Below are positions 49,139-61,765 of a stretch of 64,000 bases of DNA, in pieces. The notes beneath the pieces were generated by a model, which saw nothing but the letters and a program-made list of their open reading frames with translations, had not been told where the DNA came from and did no database searches. Made by a program: the position numbers and the translations under genes. The stretch's first letter is position 1. The number at the start of each line of letters is the position of its first letter. Source of the stretch: Phoebastria nigripes (taxonomy: Eukaryota; Chordata; Aves; Procellariiformes; Diomedeidae); NCBI GenBank assembly GCA_035582835.1, contig JAYKAV010003123.1:406406-470405 (forward strand), read 5' to 3'.

Positions 49139-51150
49139 CAGAAGTAGATACCACTGACAGCTGTCACACTGTGTGCCTTCCCAGTGAACAGCAGGCTAAT
49201 TACATGACAATTAGGTAACAAAGAAGAGTCACACAGCAAACTAAACCCAGTATCTCTAGTTTTCCTGATTAATAGTTCACTAGAAGTGGTCCTGAGATAA
49301 CACTAGTTTTAACCAATAGCTTCATTTGCAAAAGTGCCTATTCAGACTGATATTTTTCCTACTCTTACTCCTGCTAGCCCTGTGCAGGTAATCACCCTGG
49401 CCAACTGCACAAGATCGTGAATTTTACTCCTCCTTCTGAACTGCCAGTGGAATTATTGACTAATTTCACTAATTTCCAACCCATTACACCTGTGCAAGCC
49501 CATGGGCTCTTCATAGATGCAAGCAATATCAGAATTTGGCCTGATGAATATTTACTGCTGGTGATAGCACACAAAGAACATCCCACAGAAATTGTGCAGA
49601 ATTGCCAGTTCAGAAGGGTACGCCTGGCTGTTGCATCTCCTCTCCCCTGGAGCCAGGTTTTTCCTGCTGCACACCCTTCCTACCAACAGGCCACCTAACT
49701 CTATGTACCTGGAGGAATCCACAGCTCTAGATTAGGAACACTTTTTTTTTTTTTTTTTTAAATCAAGTTAGATTAAAAGACCTCTTTTAAATAACTATTT
49801 ATTACAGCAGGACCATTATCTCTTCCTCTTCTAGACAGCTGCTCCAATGCCTGGTGTCAAGTGTCCCTCTTTGGCCATAGGAACAATTAGTTCATTTCTA
49901 AAAAACCAGAGTTTCAATGTAAGAAACTGTATGTATGGTCTCCCACAACATTTATAGCCAACCAGCTGACTGCATGATTTCCGTGCATCTAAATTTTGGA
50001 TGTAGAAAGATAACAGTGAATCTAATTGGGGACAGATGGGCCATGGCACATTTCAACAGTTTCTCAGTGATTATAACCTTTCTGCTAATAAATAAATGCA
50101 GTAAACCTGTGACAGTTCTTTAAAATAAATGTGGTTATATATCCAGTGGAATATAGACTTAAGGCAGAGGAGCAGCCTGTGTACCTCTTGCCTGTGATTT
50201 CCCTAAATGTTCAGGTAGGAACAGTGTGTTTCTTGCCCCATTGTCAGGGGAACAGCATGATACATCATCTGAAGGCGCTGCCTGCATATCCTCATGTCCT
50301 TCAGCTTTTCTCTATTCTAGAAATGTTTGGTTTATGTTTCCTTCTTGAAGGCCCCTTCAGTATCCAAAGCAATGAAACACAAGGCTTAGTTTTGTTGTAA
50401 AATATTGCATGTGGTAACATCTGGAAGTGCCGTAACAGAATTCTAGAATCAGAGAACTGGTTTACTGTTTGGGGGTTTTTTAAATGTAGAGCTTCAACAA
50501 TGTAGCAAAGGGTTCACAAAAATATAAACAGTACTCAATAACAATAACACTCTCTCTTTCTCCTATTTGCAAGCTGAATACATTTGATGTAAATATCACT
50601 AGCAGAGTGAAAAAATCAGGACCCAGGACCTAAAAAAAAAAAAAAAATTTTTAAAAAATCAAGTCTTTATTTTTTTCACAGTTGAAACTCAGTCACGGAG
50701 GTAAGGTCTTATGTGCTAAATAAACTACATCAAAATATACGGAATACAAGAAATTCTCGTATTATAATTACACAGGCAAAAATACAATTATTCATTTAAT
50801 AACGTCTTTCCCAAGCAACTATGTATNCAGACAGAAACAACCTGACAGTAGATGTTGAACAGTGAAGGTCTTTCACAGTCATGTTTCATGAAATGCAGGC
50901 CAGTTGCAAAAGCTGAGTATTCATCAGGCAAAACCAGCTGGTTTTGAATAAAAAGAAAGAGAAACAGTAGATTAAACCAAAACTAAGTTATGTGGAAATT
51001 TGCCAGTTTAGTGCACCTCTGCAGCTGGCTTAGCGAAGCCTTTTCACACTTGGCTGAAATGCCTGCATGGTCCCTACCAGCACAATGCAGTAGCTGAACA
51101 CCTTCTAATCTTTACTGTGCAACAGTGACGTGACGAAGGCTGTTGATACT
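49139..51150. other. Non-coding interval, no gene seen
   Basis: The most protein-like frame is 93 codons (49417-49698, plus), but the minus strand is also open (49392-49586), and part of its sequence (AATATCAGAATTTGGCC, around 49526-49542) resembles an ancient-repeat phrase. I therefore do not call it coding. Homopolymers are at 49742-49759 (18 T) and 50632-50647 (16 A). An undetermined base is at 50827. Confidence 0.65.
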
Positions 51151-51247
51151 TTCTGTTTTACAAGTGGAGAGGAGAGGTGCAGAGAAATGAAGGGCTTGCT
51201 CCGCATGAGCAGCTTGCATAGCTAATGCTGGGCAGTGCGACTCCCAC
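51151..51247 (-). mobile_element. MIR-like SINE relic
   Basis: On the plus strand, TTCTGTTTTACAAGTGGAGA, GGTGCAGAGAAATGAAGGGC, TTGCTCCGCATGAGCAGC, TTGCATAGCTAATGCTGGG and CAGTGCGACTCCC follow the reverse-complement MIR core in order (TTTACAGATGAGG, GAGGCACAGAGAGGTTAAG, CTTGCCCAAGGTCACACAGCT, AGTAAGTGGCAGAGC). It is diverged and short. A chance resemblance is less likely given the conserved order. Confidence 0.55.
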
Positions 51248-54200
51248 CTACCAGGCACTGGATGCTCAGTGCAACACCAGCACCAGTGGGAAGCTCCCAG
51301 CAGCTACAGGTGAGACACAGGGGAAAGAGGCCAGGCCTGGGTGCCCAAGTGACTGATCCATTCCACAGACAGTTACCTGTTAACCACCTGCTAAAAATAT
51401 AAAGCTGAGCTCCATTTCTTTACCTGCAAAAGCCCACCACTGCTTTATATAAAAAAAACCTACTCCTAAATCAAAACAAAATCTAAATACCTCACAACCT
51501 TGAATGAGCATTCAAACCATCAAGGTGAAGCACGAATCAAAACCTCACTCCACCAAAATATTGCTAAGTATGAGATGTTTCTTTCCTGTTGAAACTCCTC
51601 TGCTTGATATAAGTAATATTCATAATAAGAAGAGACACTTTATCTACAGCTTAGTATCTAGGATATTATCCTAAGATACCAGAGACCCAAATTTAAATTC
51701 ATACTCCAAAGTAAAAAAACAAAACCAGAATTTTTCTCACTCTGGGAAAGCATTCTGATCAGAACATCTCAGCATGCCATAGCTTCTCTGCTCTTGGTTT
51801 CAGCTGCTGTGTGCATGAGCAGCGTTCAGCTGCTGTCAGCTCAAAAAGTGCCTTTGCGATTCAGCTTCACCGATCATCTTGCAGAGCTCTGGCTTCAAGT
51901 GAAGGCTTCAAACAAATGGTTGGCTATGAGGTATTCATAACTGGCGGAGGTACCAAGGGCTGGATGATTTCAAACACATCATTGCCACTTAAAATGCAAA
52001 TCAAATGCCTAAGGGCTTACATGGTTGTTCAAGTACATTTGAGAATCTGAGCCCAAGTTATCATCCAAAAATCACGAAGAAAGTCTGAGCCTCCAAAAAC
52101 CAAAGCACTTTAATCACAGCCTCTTCCTTTCCTTTAGCATACTGTATACATGAGCAGAAGGTGTATCTGTAATTTTAGAAAGACAGCAGCATTGAGTAGA
52201 CCCCTCACCTTGTCATGTACTGCAGGGCTGAAGTGTTCCCTTAACTGGTTAACTTAACTGTTAGAGTGTTCCCAGCAATGGAAAAAGAAAAAGTATTAGG
52301 CTTGAGGGCACATCAACTAAGTTAAACTGACCAAAATAGCTGCNGAAGAACATAGAATAGAAGTTTTGTAACAGTTCTCCATGCAGGCACTCTAGTCCCC
52401 AGTAACAGTTATTTTGTTTCAGAGGGATTAGGACAGTACCAAAAGGACAGGCGTACAGAATAAACCACTAATTCTGGAATGAAATGGTTCCATGAAAAGA
52501 TAAACCCTTGCTTCTGAAAACCCTTATTATTCAACAGACAATAAAATTAACATCAAACCAACCAACTGAGGTTTCCCTTGCTTCAGCCAGCCTGAAAGGA
52601 AGAGAACAACTTTTTCTTCTTCTTCCACATTCCCCCTTCTTTTATAGTCCTGAACAGTCACATCAAGCAAGGTGCTCTCAGATTTGCCTGGACTGCAACA
52701 TTTACACCGTATCACTGATTTCCATTCCCAAACAGTGTTTGTGAATGCTGGGACGAGGGTCTGAAATCCACTATCCAATCTCAGAAGTATGGGAGCAATA
52801 CACACACTATAGGATACTGTAGTATTAAGCCCTAATGTTAAAATGTTAATTTGAGGCATCAAGCTGCCCTCAATATACACACAGTAATAAAANAAAAAAA
52901 AAAAAAAAAAAGATAGAGAGGTGGTAATTTGAAAATCATCAATCCTCCACAAGAAAAACAGAGGAAGTACAGAGGAAGCCTGACCCCATAAGAAGGGATG
53001 TACAATGAACGGAGGCCATCCTCAAGACAGCACTGTAATCTACACAAAGAAAAGCTCTTGTCCATAATGCAACATGCACCACTTAAATAACAAAGACCTT
53101 TTTTTTAACCTTGTATTTCACATTTGCTAGACTGGCAGAACCACTTTAACCTAGAAGTCTTTGTGTATAATCTTCATTTCTTGTCTGTCCTCTTTTGTTT
53201 TTATCTTACATTTTATGTGTATACAGCTGGTATATAAAGAACCTTAGCCTGAACAGAACTAAAAATTACTGAGAAATCCTCACTGAAAAAGAAATCACGG
53301 CATTATAGGATTAGTCTGTTGAAAAATGCTTTTTTTTTTTTAAAGCTGCAAAAAATGTAGAAACTGATCGTGTGTAAAGTCAAGGTTAGCTGCTGCATTC
53401 ATGAAAAAGACAGACCGGTTTGTGTCATCAAAGAAGAGATGATTAGTTTCTCAGTCCCAGAGTGTCAATTCACAAATCTTTGATAACCTCATCAGGCGAG
53501 ATCTCAAGTCAGTTCACATTTCAAAGAAAAAGCCCTAAATAATTGCCTTATTAAAAGTAATAAGGATTACAAAAACTAGAAAGCTATGATTTTATCAAAA
53601 CAAACATTAACAAGATTTTTGAAAGAAATTCTAGGTGTTCTTATGTATTTTAAAGCACCGTTTTTCATCTACACATTTAACACCACATTGCACTTTTGCA
53701 AATGTCAAAAATCCCAAATAAGTCAGCTTTTCTTTCTAAACCTTTGCCTCCTTTAAGTTTGGATACAACTTCAGATCCAACTCCCACATAACAGTACATG
53801 ACACAATTTTTTAGATTATGTAGAACACAAATTTATGGCAAACGACGCAGTAGTCNCATGTATTGCGATGTTGATTACCGAACCTCAGTTATCCAAAATT
53901 CCTGCTAGCTGAAATAAGGTTGCATGCTGCTGTATCTAACTATCAGGGGAACTTATTTAACGTGATTAACTGAAACCCTGATCCTCTGAATTCATGTTCC
54001 CTCTGACATTTGGATTATTAAAGCTGTAACTGCTCTGAAAAAGAAAAGGCTAAAATGAGCTAAGAGGCAAAGACTATTCTAATGACTTTGTTATTTTAAA
54101 AAGAACGCCAGGTGCTTACCCAGGGCAAGTAGAAGACAGAATCCCCCACTTTGAATGGCCTATGGTGTACTCAGACACGATGCTCGAAGGCACAGAAAGG

Positions 54201-54540
54201 CCCAAGACGAAAGAGTACAAGAGTTACAGTAATACGATTACACGGTTGCATAGTTAAGGAATGTGAAAATCTTGATGGTTCAGTTGCAAGTCTGCTGGTC
54301 ATTTTGTGAGTGTAATTATTATTGATTTACTTCTTGATAGAATCCCAGAGAAAGCATGGAAAAAAGATTTGAATGAGAAGATCCAGATGTAAATGCAGAT
54401 TTTAAACGGTGTCTTTACTTGGCATTAATTATTTTAATAGTATTTTTAATTCTGTTTTCTAAGATATAATTTTTTTTTCCTCTTGACTTCAAGTTATCAC
54501 GTACTCTGCTTTAGCAAAGTAAAGCGATCGCGTGTGGAAT
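51248..54540. other. Non-coding interval, no gene seen
   Basis: The longest frame is 141 codons on the minus strand (52527-52952), interrupted by an undetermined codon and with a string of Phe codons from an A run, so not coding. Homopolymers are at 52894-52911 (18 A, with an undetermined base at 52893) and about 53332-53341 (T). Other undetermined bases are at 52344 and 53856. A short TTAACTGGTTAACTTAACTG repeat-like word is near 52243. Confidence 0.65.
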
Positions 54541-54663
54541 GGGCACTGAAGGCAAAGACTCAATAAAAGAGCAGCTTGCTTTTCAATCTGCCTTTTAAAA
54601 CATCCACTATTAGAGGGCTTTGGAGGTTTAAGGGATTAGATACCATGACACATCTGTCAGATT
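54541..54663 (+). repeat. Paired 123-bp diverged element, copy B
   Basis: This is the partner of 37611-37733, in the same orientation about 16.9 kb away, gap-free and 73% identical. This copy has the complete inverted pair TGACA-CATC-TGTCA (54646-54659), two TALE-homeodomain-type cores facing each other; copy A has one base changed in the left half. CGATCGCG lies just upstream (around 54525-54532), outside the aligned part. No open frame runs through either copy in a shared frame. Confidence 0.85.
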
Positions 54664-55811
54664 ATTATGTAAGTAAACTCTCCTGCTGTTTTCTGTGGGT
54701 AGAATGTATGCTGTGGAATATTTAAAAATAGTTTTAAAAACAAACACACACAAAACAGGCAATATTTCAGTTGCTTCAAAGTGTGTTTTCATGGGAAAAA
54801 AATGATAACTTATTTTTCCTGGCCTAAAAACAAGTTATATTTAGCGCTCTGACTGCAGGCTTGTATCTGAATATGGATTAGCAGAATACACATGCTTTTA
54901 CTGTTCACAACAGAGATTATACAAAAATATCAGGATTTGTAGGTTGGCCTAACTTAGCTATAATTTACAGAGCCAGGAATCACCAACAGCATGCAAAGAA
55001 TAGCAATGAAATATGAAATGATAATTCATGTTACATTTCAGTTATATGCTTAAAAGCATTTTAAATGGCTGCTGATCTTAGGAAGCTTTTCTGTATAAAA
55101 CAAAAGCCAAAATAATTTCATTAAAAATACCTAGTATCATCCTACTGCTCACATGCTTTGTTTCGGTAACACAGTTATATCTTGTCAGTGGTGTGGCAGC
55201 AGTGTCCACATCCTGCTGCTGAGGGCGCTGCAGAGCAACAACCAAGCTCCAAATTCACATCATACATGGCTGGAAAGCTGCAGCTTCATTAAAATTTTTA
55301 TGAGAAGCAGAAGTCTGAAGCCATCATCCACCACCAGTTGGATACAATAATCGTTTAAATCTGTAGTAAGTTCTGTATTGGTCAATTCTGATCTTCAGGT
55401 TCTGCAATTCTCATGCCCCTGCTGTGCTCTTTCAGACATCTCACCCTTACAGCAGGGGACCAGATGATGCAGGGCTGTTTAGGTGGCAAGAGCTACAGTA
55501 CTGTGTTACACAAACAAATCACAGAAGCAAACACAGCAAGAGTTGAATTGGAAGTTTCTCCCGTTCCAATAATTTCTCTCTCTTAGCAGCTGAAATCTAC
55601 CTTTGCCAGAAATTCCACTACCAACTGCACAAAGCATTTTAGGCTCTGCTTTGCACAGACAGATGAGCAGAAAATAGTTGTCAATAGATGGAAACTAGAA
55701 AGAAGCAGACTAAAAGTCAGCAAAGATCTGGAACACCAGTATAGCTTTGGATCACTAATAAATATGGCCAAAATATGGGGGAACAGATGGCAGATTTTTT
55801 TTTAAATAAAC
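54664..55811. other. Non-coding interval, no gene seen
   Basis: No supportable gene or interspersed repeat. The longest frame is 65 codons (55153-55350, plus), without recognisable content, crossing a mildly GC-rich patch (CTGCTGCTGAGGGCGCTGC). Confidence 0.65.
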
Positions 55812-55839
55812 TTGTGTGTGTATATATATATATATATAA
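55812..55839. repeat. Compound (GT)n(AT)n microsatellite
   Basis: TTGTGTGTG followed by about nine TA dinucleotides. It is a short two-part dinucleotide repeat of a kind that is often polymorphic in length. Confidence 0.9.
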
Positions 55840-58800
55840 AATTTCTCCCAAACCTGACCTTCACAGGAGCACAGTATGACCATGAAAAGTATTCCCTGTT
55901 CAAGGATCAACTGTAACTGGTTTTTTATGCTGACATTATCACAATCTGAAGCAACAGGGCTCCGGTCTCAAGCATTAGCCCATTACTCTCAAAGGGTGCA
56001 GGCTAAAGCAAGAAACTTCTGTGCAGCTGCAGGGTGTATTAGGGCACTTCCTGAGCACATGAAGCTCTCAGCGTAGACACACTCATTTGCTTACCACTTG
56101 AGAAACATCATCCCACCTACACAGTGGCCCTCATTTTTTAAAGTTTCCTCTACTTTCAGTGAGTGGGAACCTGAAGGCAGCATGTTCTCAGCCACACAAA
56201 CTCATTTCATCAAAACTTCCCAGAACTTTTGGTCTAGGACTGGTAGTTTCACTGTTTCACTGTTTGCATTCCTGCAAACCAGAGCATCACGAGTGGAAGG
56301 TTTCTACTGATAAAAGAACAGAGCAGCAACAGTTGTGAAAATTACAGACTTTGCTCTAAATAAGAATGGTTCAATAACAACATTGCAGATTATATAGACC
56401 AATATATAACTTGTTAGTAAAGGATAAGCACCTTTTGTTCACAGGAATTGTACAAACTTTCTCTGGAAGCCTTGAGTCATATTTTGTCTCTGTGTGTACC
56501 ACTGGCATTCACACTGAAGTCAGTTTAATTCACATTGACAAGTTTACACAGTTTGATAGTTAAAATACCATTCCTGATGGATTGTGTACATACACAGACA
56601 ATTAATATAGTAAGCCAAAAGAACAGTCAGTTCAACAATTCAACATTTTTCACAAAAAATAATTTCTAGGAAATATCCTTTTTTTTTTCCCTAGAACTAT
56701 GTACAAAAATGTAGATTCAGAAATCCATGAGGGTGTCTCGTTTAGGTGCCTCTTGTGCAAATGCTCCTTCCTCAGCTGGGTTCCCTAGCCTGGCTGTATA
56801 ACCCATGATGAACCTGATTAATTCAGAAAGAGGGAATACTCCTGTTGCATATTGGGAGTCAGCATTAGGAAAGCGAGTTCAGTCTATAAAACCAAGTGAT
56901 CCATAAGATCCTCCAACAGCCTTTCTGAATTCAGCTTTTTAAACAATGCTAAACACCTCTCATTTGGACAGCATCAGTGTACCCCCACACTGCATAAAAC
57001 TAGCCCAGATTATTTTGCAAAAGCCCATACTTCTGAAACTGGAGTTTCAGAAATGCTATATTTCAATCTCAGATGTGAAGCATCCAAAGTCCTAAGTCTT
57101 GAATGCTTCGGCAGCCTCAGAATTATTAGTCCATGCTTCTTTCAAATGCTTATTTAGTCTGAAAATATTTGGAAAAAGGATGATGTCTTGGCTAGCAGTC
57201 AGAAAAACATATTTTTATTGAACAATCTATTCTTCCAGAATTCTAGATTTAAATATTTTGAGCAAAATTCCTGTGTGTACATGCATGTAGATCTGTAAAT
57301 ATATACACATTTTGTCTTATTTACATGCAGCCCCTACATTTAGGCTTTGGGCAGCTTATGCAGACATCTCTTCTAGTGAGACTGAAAAACAGGTTGAATT
57401 CAATGCTTATGCGCAGCTGGCAAAGAGATGTGAGAGTGGCTCTTCAGGGGCAGACACAGGGTCCACACTCTGTGCATGGTGGTCTCAGATGAAGAGCTCC
57501 TTATTCCAACAGACACACTACAACAAACAGGTTCAAAGCCTCAGGCACAGCCAAATCTTGCCGTATCTTTGCTTAGCTCTCCAGAGCCCAACATACTCTC
57601 ACTCCCACACCAAGCATCTATCGGAGCTACCCTTTTGTTCTTCGCAGGGAACTTTCACAGAATACTGAACCCTGAAATTAACTATTTTTTATTTTTAAAT
57701 AGAAGTAAATAGGGGCACATTCAACAATCCAGGCTACAGAAGAACGTAATTTTCTTTCCAGTGACCCACACACCTAGCACTTCCTGGCTCCAAGCAAGCC
57801 TTTCACGTGAGGTTTCTAACTATTAAAAACATACTATCATTCGCATTGCCTCTGGCCACATTTAAATTCAAACTCACTCCTACTTTACATACATCTCATG
57901 TTTCATTTCTGTTACTATGCATCATCCACATTCCTAACAAACATGATGGGATGCTGGTTTTGCTACAGCAATTCTTCAGCATCTCCATTTTTCCTGTTTT
58001 CCTGCTCTCTGACCCTCCCCATCCTTCCACGGGCCTGAAGATGTCATTCAGCCGACATTTTGTTGGACCCCTTAAGCGAATCCTAGAAAAGTCCATTTGG
58101 ACTACAGGATCTTTTCAAGAGTCTTTGCAGAGTTCGGGACTCGCCTGAGGGCATCCGTGCTGTTGAGCCATGGGCGGCCACTGGCACAAGGCATAGGACC
58201 TCCGGCACCACCACCGCCCCAGGGCCCCAGTTCACAGCATGTCCTCCCAAACACAGGTCTACTGTGTGCAGTCAGTGTTACTATACTGAAGAAATGTCTA
58301 TTATTGGGACATCGGAAGTGACTGGAAAGTTTACAGCACTTAGTTTCTACTGGCTGAGCAGAAAAAAAGCTGCAACAAACTTGGATCTGTTTTATTCCAA
58401 CCTCTGGACTACACAGGAAATAAAAAAGGAGAAAGGAGTCAAACCATTCGCTCTCTCCCGTGTACAAGAGGGAGGAGAAAACTGCCCTTTTCAGCCTGGC
58501 ATGGGACAGACTTTGTTGCTCATCTCCCCCTTCCCCTTGCCTGCTGCAGTAAGAGCTACCCTTGTTTCAGCCTATATAGATCCTAGGACAGGATCTAGCA
58601 CCGCTCCAAATGAGGTCACAAGACCATGCCCCCAATACCTTTATGCCAGCTAAGGACCACAAGGTAGAGTAATATATAGACAATGTAAGCAACCAACTTG
58701 TTAATAACCAATCCCAAATCCAAGTTATAGAAATGAGACAGGTGGGTTTTGGACACTGCAGATAAGTACTTGTTGTCTAAAAACCACCTTGTGCATTACA

Positions 58801-61022
58801 AATCCCTTGTTCTTTTATTTTGAGGATCACTTTTTGCTTTAAAAAAATTCACAGTTACTAACTTCAGATGGACATAATATTTTAGGAAAGAGACTGCAAG
58901 CAACTTCCACATGCTTACCTAAGTAAGTATCTTCACATATCTGTGTGCATTTATTAGCTTTGGGGCTAAAAGGATCATTCAGCAGAATGAAACTGAATGT
59001 AAAATAAAACAGTCTCTACACATTTAGGATGGTGACAATCATTAATACTAAAAAAATGCACATTTCCAGGCTTACAAGATTTCTTTTTCAACTCAATCAA
59101 AAATATAGCTGATATCATGCCAAAGCATTTAAGAAAACTAAAAATGTTAAGTACATTTTAATGACTTTAGCCAAAGAAAATTCACAAATGCAAAGTCTGC
59201 TGTTGAAAAAAGTTTCTAACAGGAAAAAAAGCAGCAATGTTTCAGCAGATGTATAAACATGTATCCTAAATGCAATCATAATGAATGAGGAAACATATTG
59301 TACATAAACATCTGAAAGACAAAAATATGATCCATAAAACATACATCATCAATAGCCATAAACCTAACTAATAATTGCACCACATCCATCACATTCAGAG
59401 GCAGGTAAAATATAGACTCTAAACCAGAGGACAATATGTTCCTCCTTACAGTGTAAAATGGCCACTTGCCTTAAGCACGTACAGTGTGCCTATGTTGCTC
59501 TCTTTTGGTGAATGTGCAGTACTGACACAAATTTCTCTGCACAACAATTCCAGCCCTTAAACTCTAATTCCAAAACTGATCTTACAAATAACCCTTAGCT
59601 TCTGATTTTAAATACTTTTAAAAAGCTGATTATTTTTTCATCATTATTTCAGCTAAGAAATGGCTAATGATTCAAAAAGTTAGCTGCTTTTGTCCTAGCT
59701 CCTTCATCAGGCTTAAGTCTTATATGCTACCGGCTACTTTACCAAAGTGATCAATACCATATCTACATGCACAAAAATATTAATCAAAAATATGTATGTT
59801 GAAAGGGAAGAATAATTTTGGAAAAATATTATGATAAATTCTTTTGGTTCTTTCATATGGCAATGGCAGCTGTACTTTACTACTCTTGAGGTTAAGGCAG
59901 GAACAGCAGAGACCAGCAAACAGTAAAGCATTCACTGAAAATTTCAGTGTAAATACAGTTATTTGTGCATAGTGGCAGAATAAACAGGATATGACAATTA
60001 AAACAAACTGATACATTCACTTCATGCTCTAGCTTGTAGAGAGAAGCCCATCACTGTTCATACAGAAGACACCTAGCACGGCATCCTAACACAGCCCTTC
60101 CCACTTTGTATACTCTCTTGAATCTTGCCCTCACTGGGCCTTCCCACCCTCACAAACCACCTGGTTTAAATTCTTCCTTACCTGACACCTTCTTACCAGT
60201 GATATCTCTATATCCTTGTTTTCCTCAGCTGTTGTCCTATTTTGTCTCCTCTGTGTCAGACTGTTTGCATGTACATCTGTTGTGCTATAAAAATGTTTAA
60301 TAATAATCCCTGTCCTTTCCACCTGGGCTGCACAGAACTTCAGTAATAATGTTTATAACCAATTCCATGTGGCAGTTATACAGGGCCAAGTAACCTTCAG
60401 GCTATTTCTCATTCAGGGCAAATAATCTAAATTAAAGAGATTAATCCTTAGGGCACACATGGGCTTACAAGTACTAAAGGAGGGCAAATACTTTTTCTCC
60501 ATTTATTTTTGTGAGTAAGTCTAATCAACAAAGGACAATCTTCTTAAAATAAGCATCTAAAATAAAGCATTCAAACCTACATGTGTAAAAATAGATGAGA
60601 ATTATTCCTTATTAACATAGGAGAACATTTACAGTTCTCTTGGATTTCAGTTGTGCAAAATGAAGTGCTTAACACCTTTAAATCCTTTCTCTTTTACTGA
60701 GATGTATTAATATATTTTTGGCATATCATTTTAGCCACCACAGCTTGAAAGTTTTGTCCTTCTTTTTCTGTGAACAACAAATAAAGAAAAACATAGATTT
60801 TGCATAATCATACAAAAAAGTAGCTAGTGAAAAACTTATCGATATTTCAAAAAATCTCATCTTTTACTATCTTTCAAAAAGCTGTTTATCCTGCACGATC
60901 CAGATGTACCCACCTAATCTCTAAATCAATGGAAATCACACCAGGAGATGAAAGAGTTAAATCAGACAAGAGTTTCTGAGCATCTTTAAAACTTCCCTAA
61001 AAATCTGTGAGGGAAATTGTGT
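55840..61022. other. Non-coding interval, no gene seen
   Basis: More than 5 kb without a supportable gene. The longest frames are 129 codons (58264-58653, plus), 121 codons (58102-58467, minus) and 118 codons (57312-57668, plus). The 58090-58260 part is GC-richer with a proline-rich chance frame (PPAPPPPQGP) and a few CpGs, but is not an island. No recognisable repeats apart from short T runs. Confidence 0.65.
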
Positions 61023-61048
61023 AGCTAAATTCTGCAGCTAAATTCTGC
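61023..61048. repeat. Perfect 13-bp tandem duplication
   Basis: AGCTAAATTCTGC occurs twice head to tail (61023-61035 and 61036-61048) with no difference, so it is probably a recent small duplication. Confidence 0.9.
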
Positions 61049-61765
61049 ACCCATACACAGAACAAAGTAATAGCAGAAGAATTGTTGCAACCACGCCATT
61101 TGATTAGTATTCCCACTACAGCTGCTGCCCCAGGAGTAACTAGATGTTATACTTCATGCAGCTATCCTGATGAGTGAAATTTTAAACTAATTATTACATA
61201 TAAATAGTGAAGAAAGATTAATGGAGCCATACTTCAGTCAAACAATTCTGCCAAAGTCATGAATGGTGAAAACAAACTGAGTAATTCATAAACAGCACTA
61301 CACCTCTGGAGCAGAAATTTAGCTGTTTTAACTAGCTGCACTATGCGTATCTTAGCAACATACAACAAAATCAAAACAATAGTGTATTTCAGGGAAAGCA
61401 TATCAGATAAGCTGCAATAATGGAAACTGTTTGATATCAAGAGCACCACAATGAAAACCTGATGATATGAAAAACTGAGGTTATAATATTATAGAAGACA
61501 AAAGACGATCACTAGCAACACTGGAATTATCACAGTGCAAAGAACAATTTTAAAATAAGACCTAACTATTGCTTATTTAAAGTATTATCTGCATTAAATA
61601 AAAATAACAAAATCAATTACTGATAATTCAAGTTTGAATCAGATATCAAACAAGCACATCTAACAGGAAACTTAAAATTGGCCCCAAATCAATAGATGTG
61701 AAGAGTTATGGGAGGACCCCAAGAAACAGTCTGCTGCAGCTCTTCTTGGCCCCCTCCTCCTGGGA
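61049..61765. other. Non-coding AT-rich interval
   Basis: No gene or recognised repeat. A 71-codon minus frame (61234-61449) lacks any recognisable feature. Confidence 0.65.

Noticed and set aside
49417..49698. 93-codon protein-like frame as an exon
   Set aside because: The minus strand is open too, and part of the sequence resembles an ancient repeat phrase.
52527..52952. 141-codon minus-strand frame
   Set aside because: It contains an undetermined codon and a homopolymer-derived Phe string, with no domain.
58097..58653. GC-richer patch with a proline-rich frame as a CpG-island exon
   Set aside because: CpGs are few, frames are open on both strands, and no recognisable protein feature is present.
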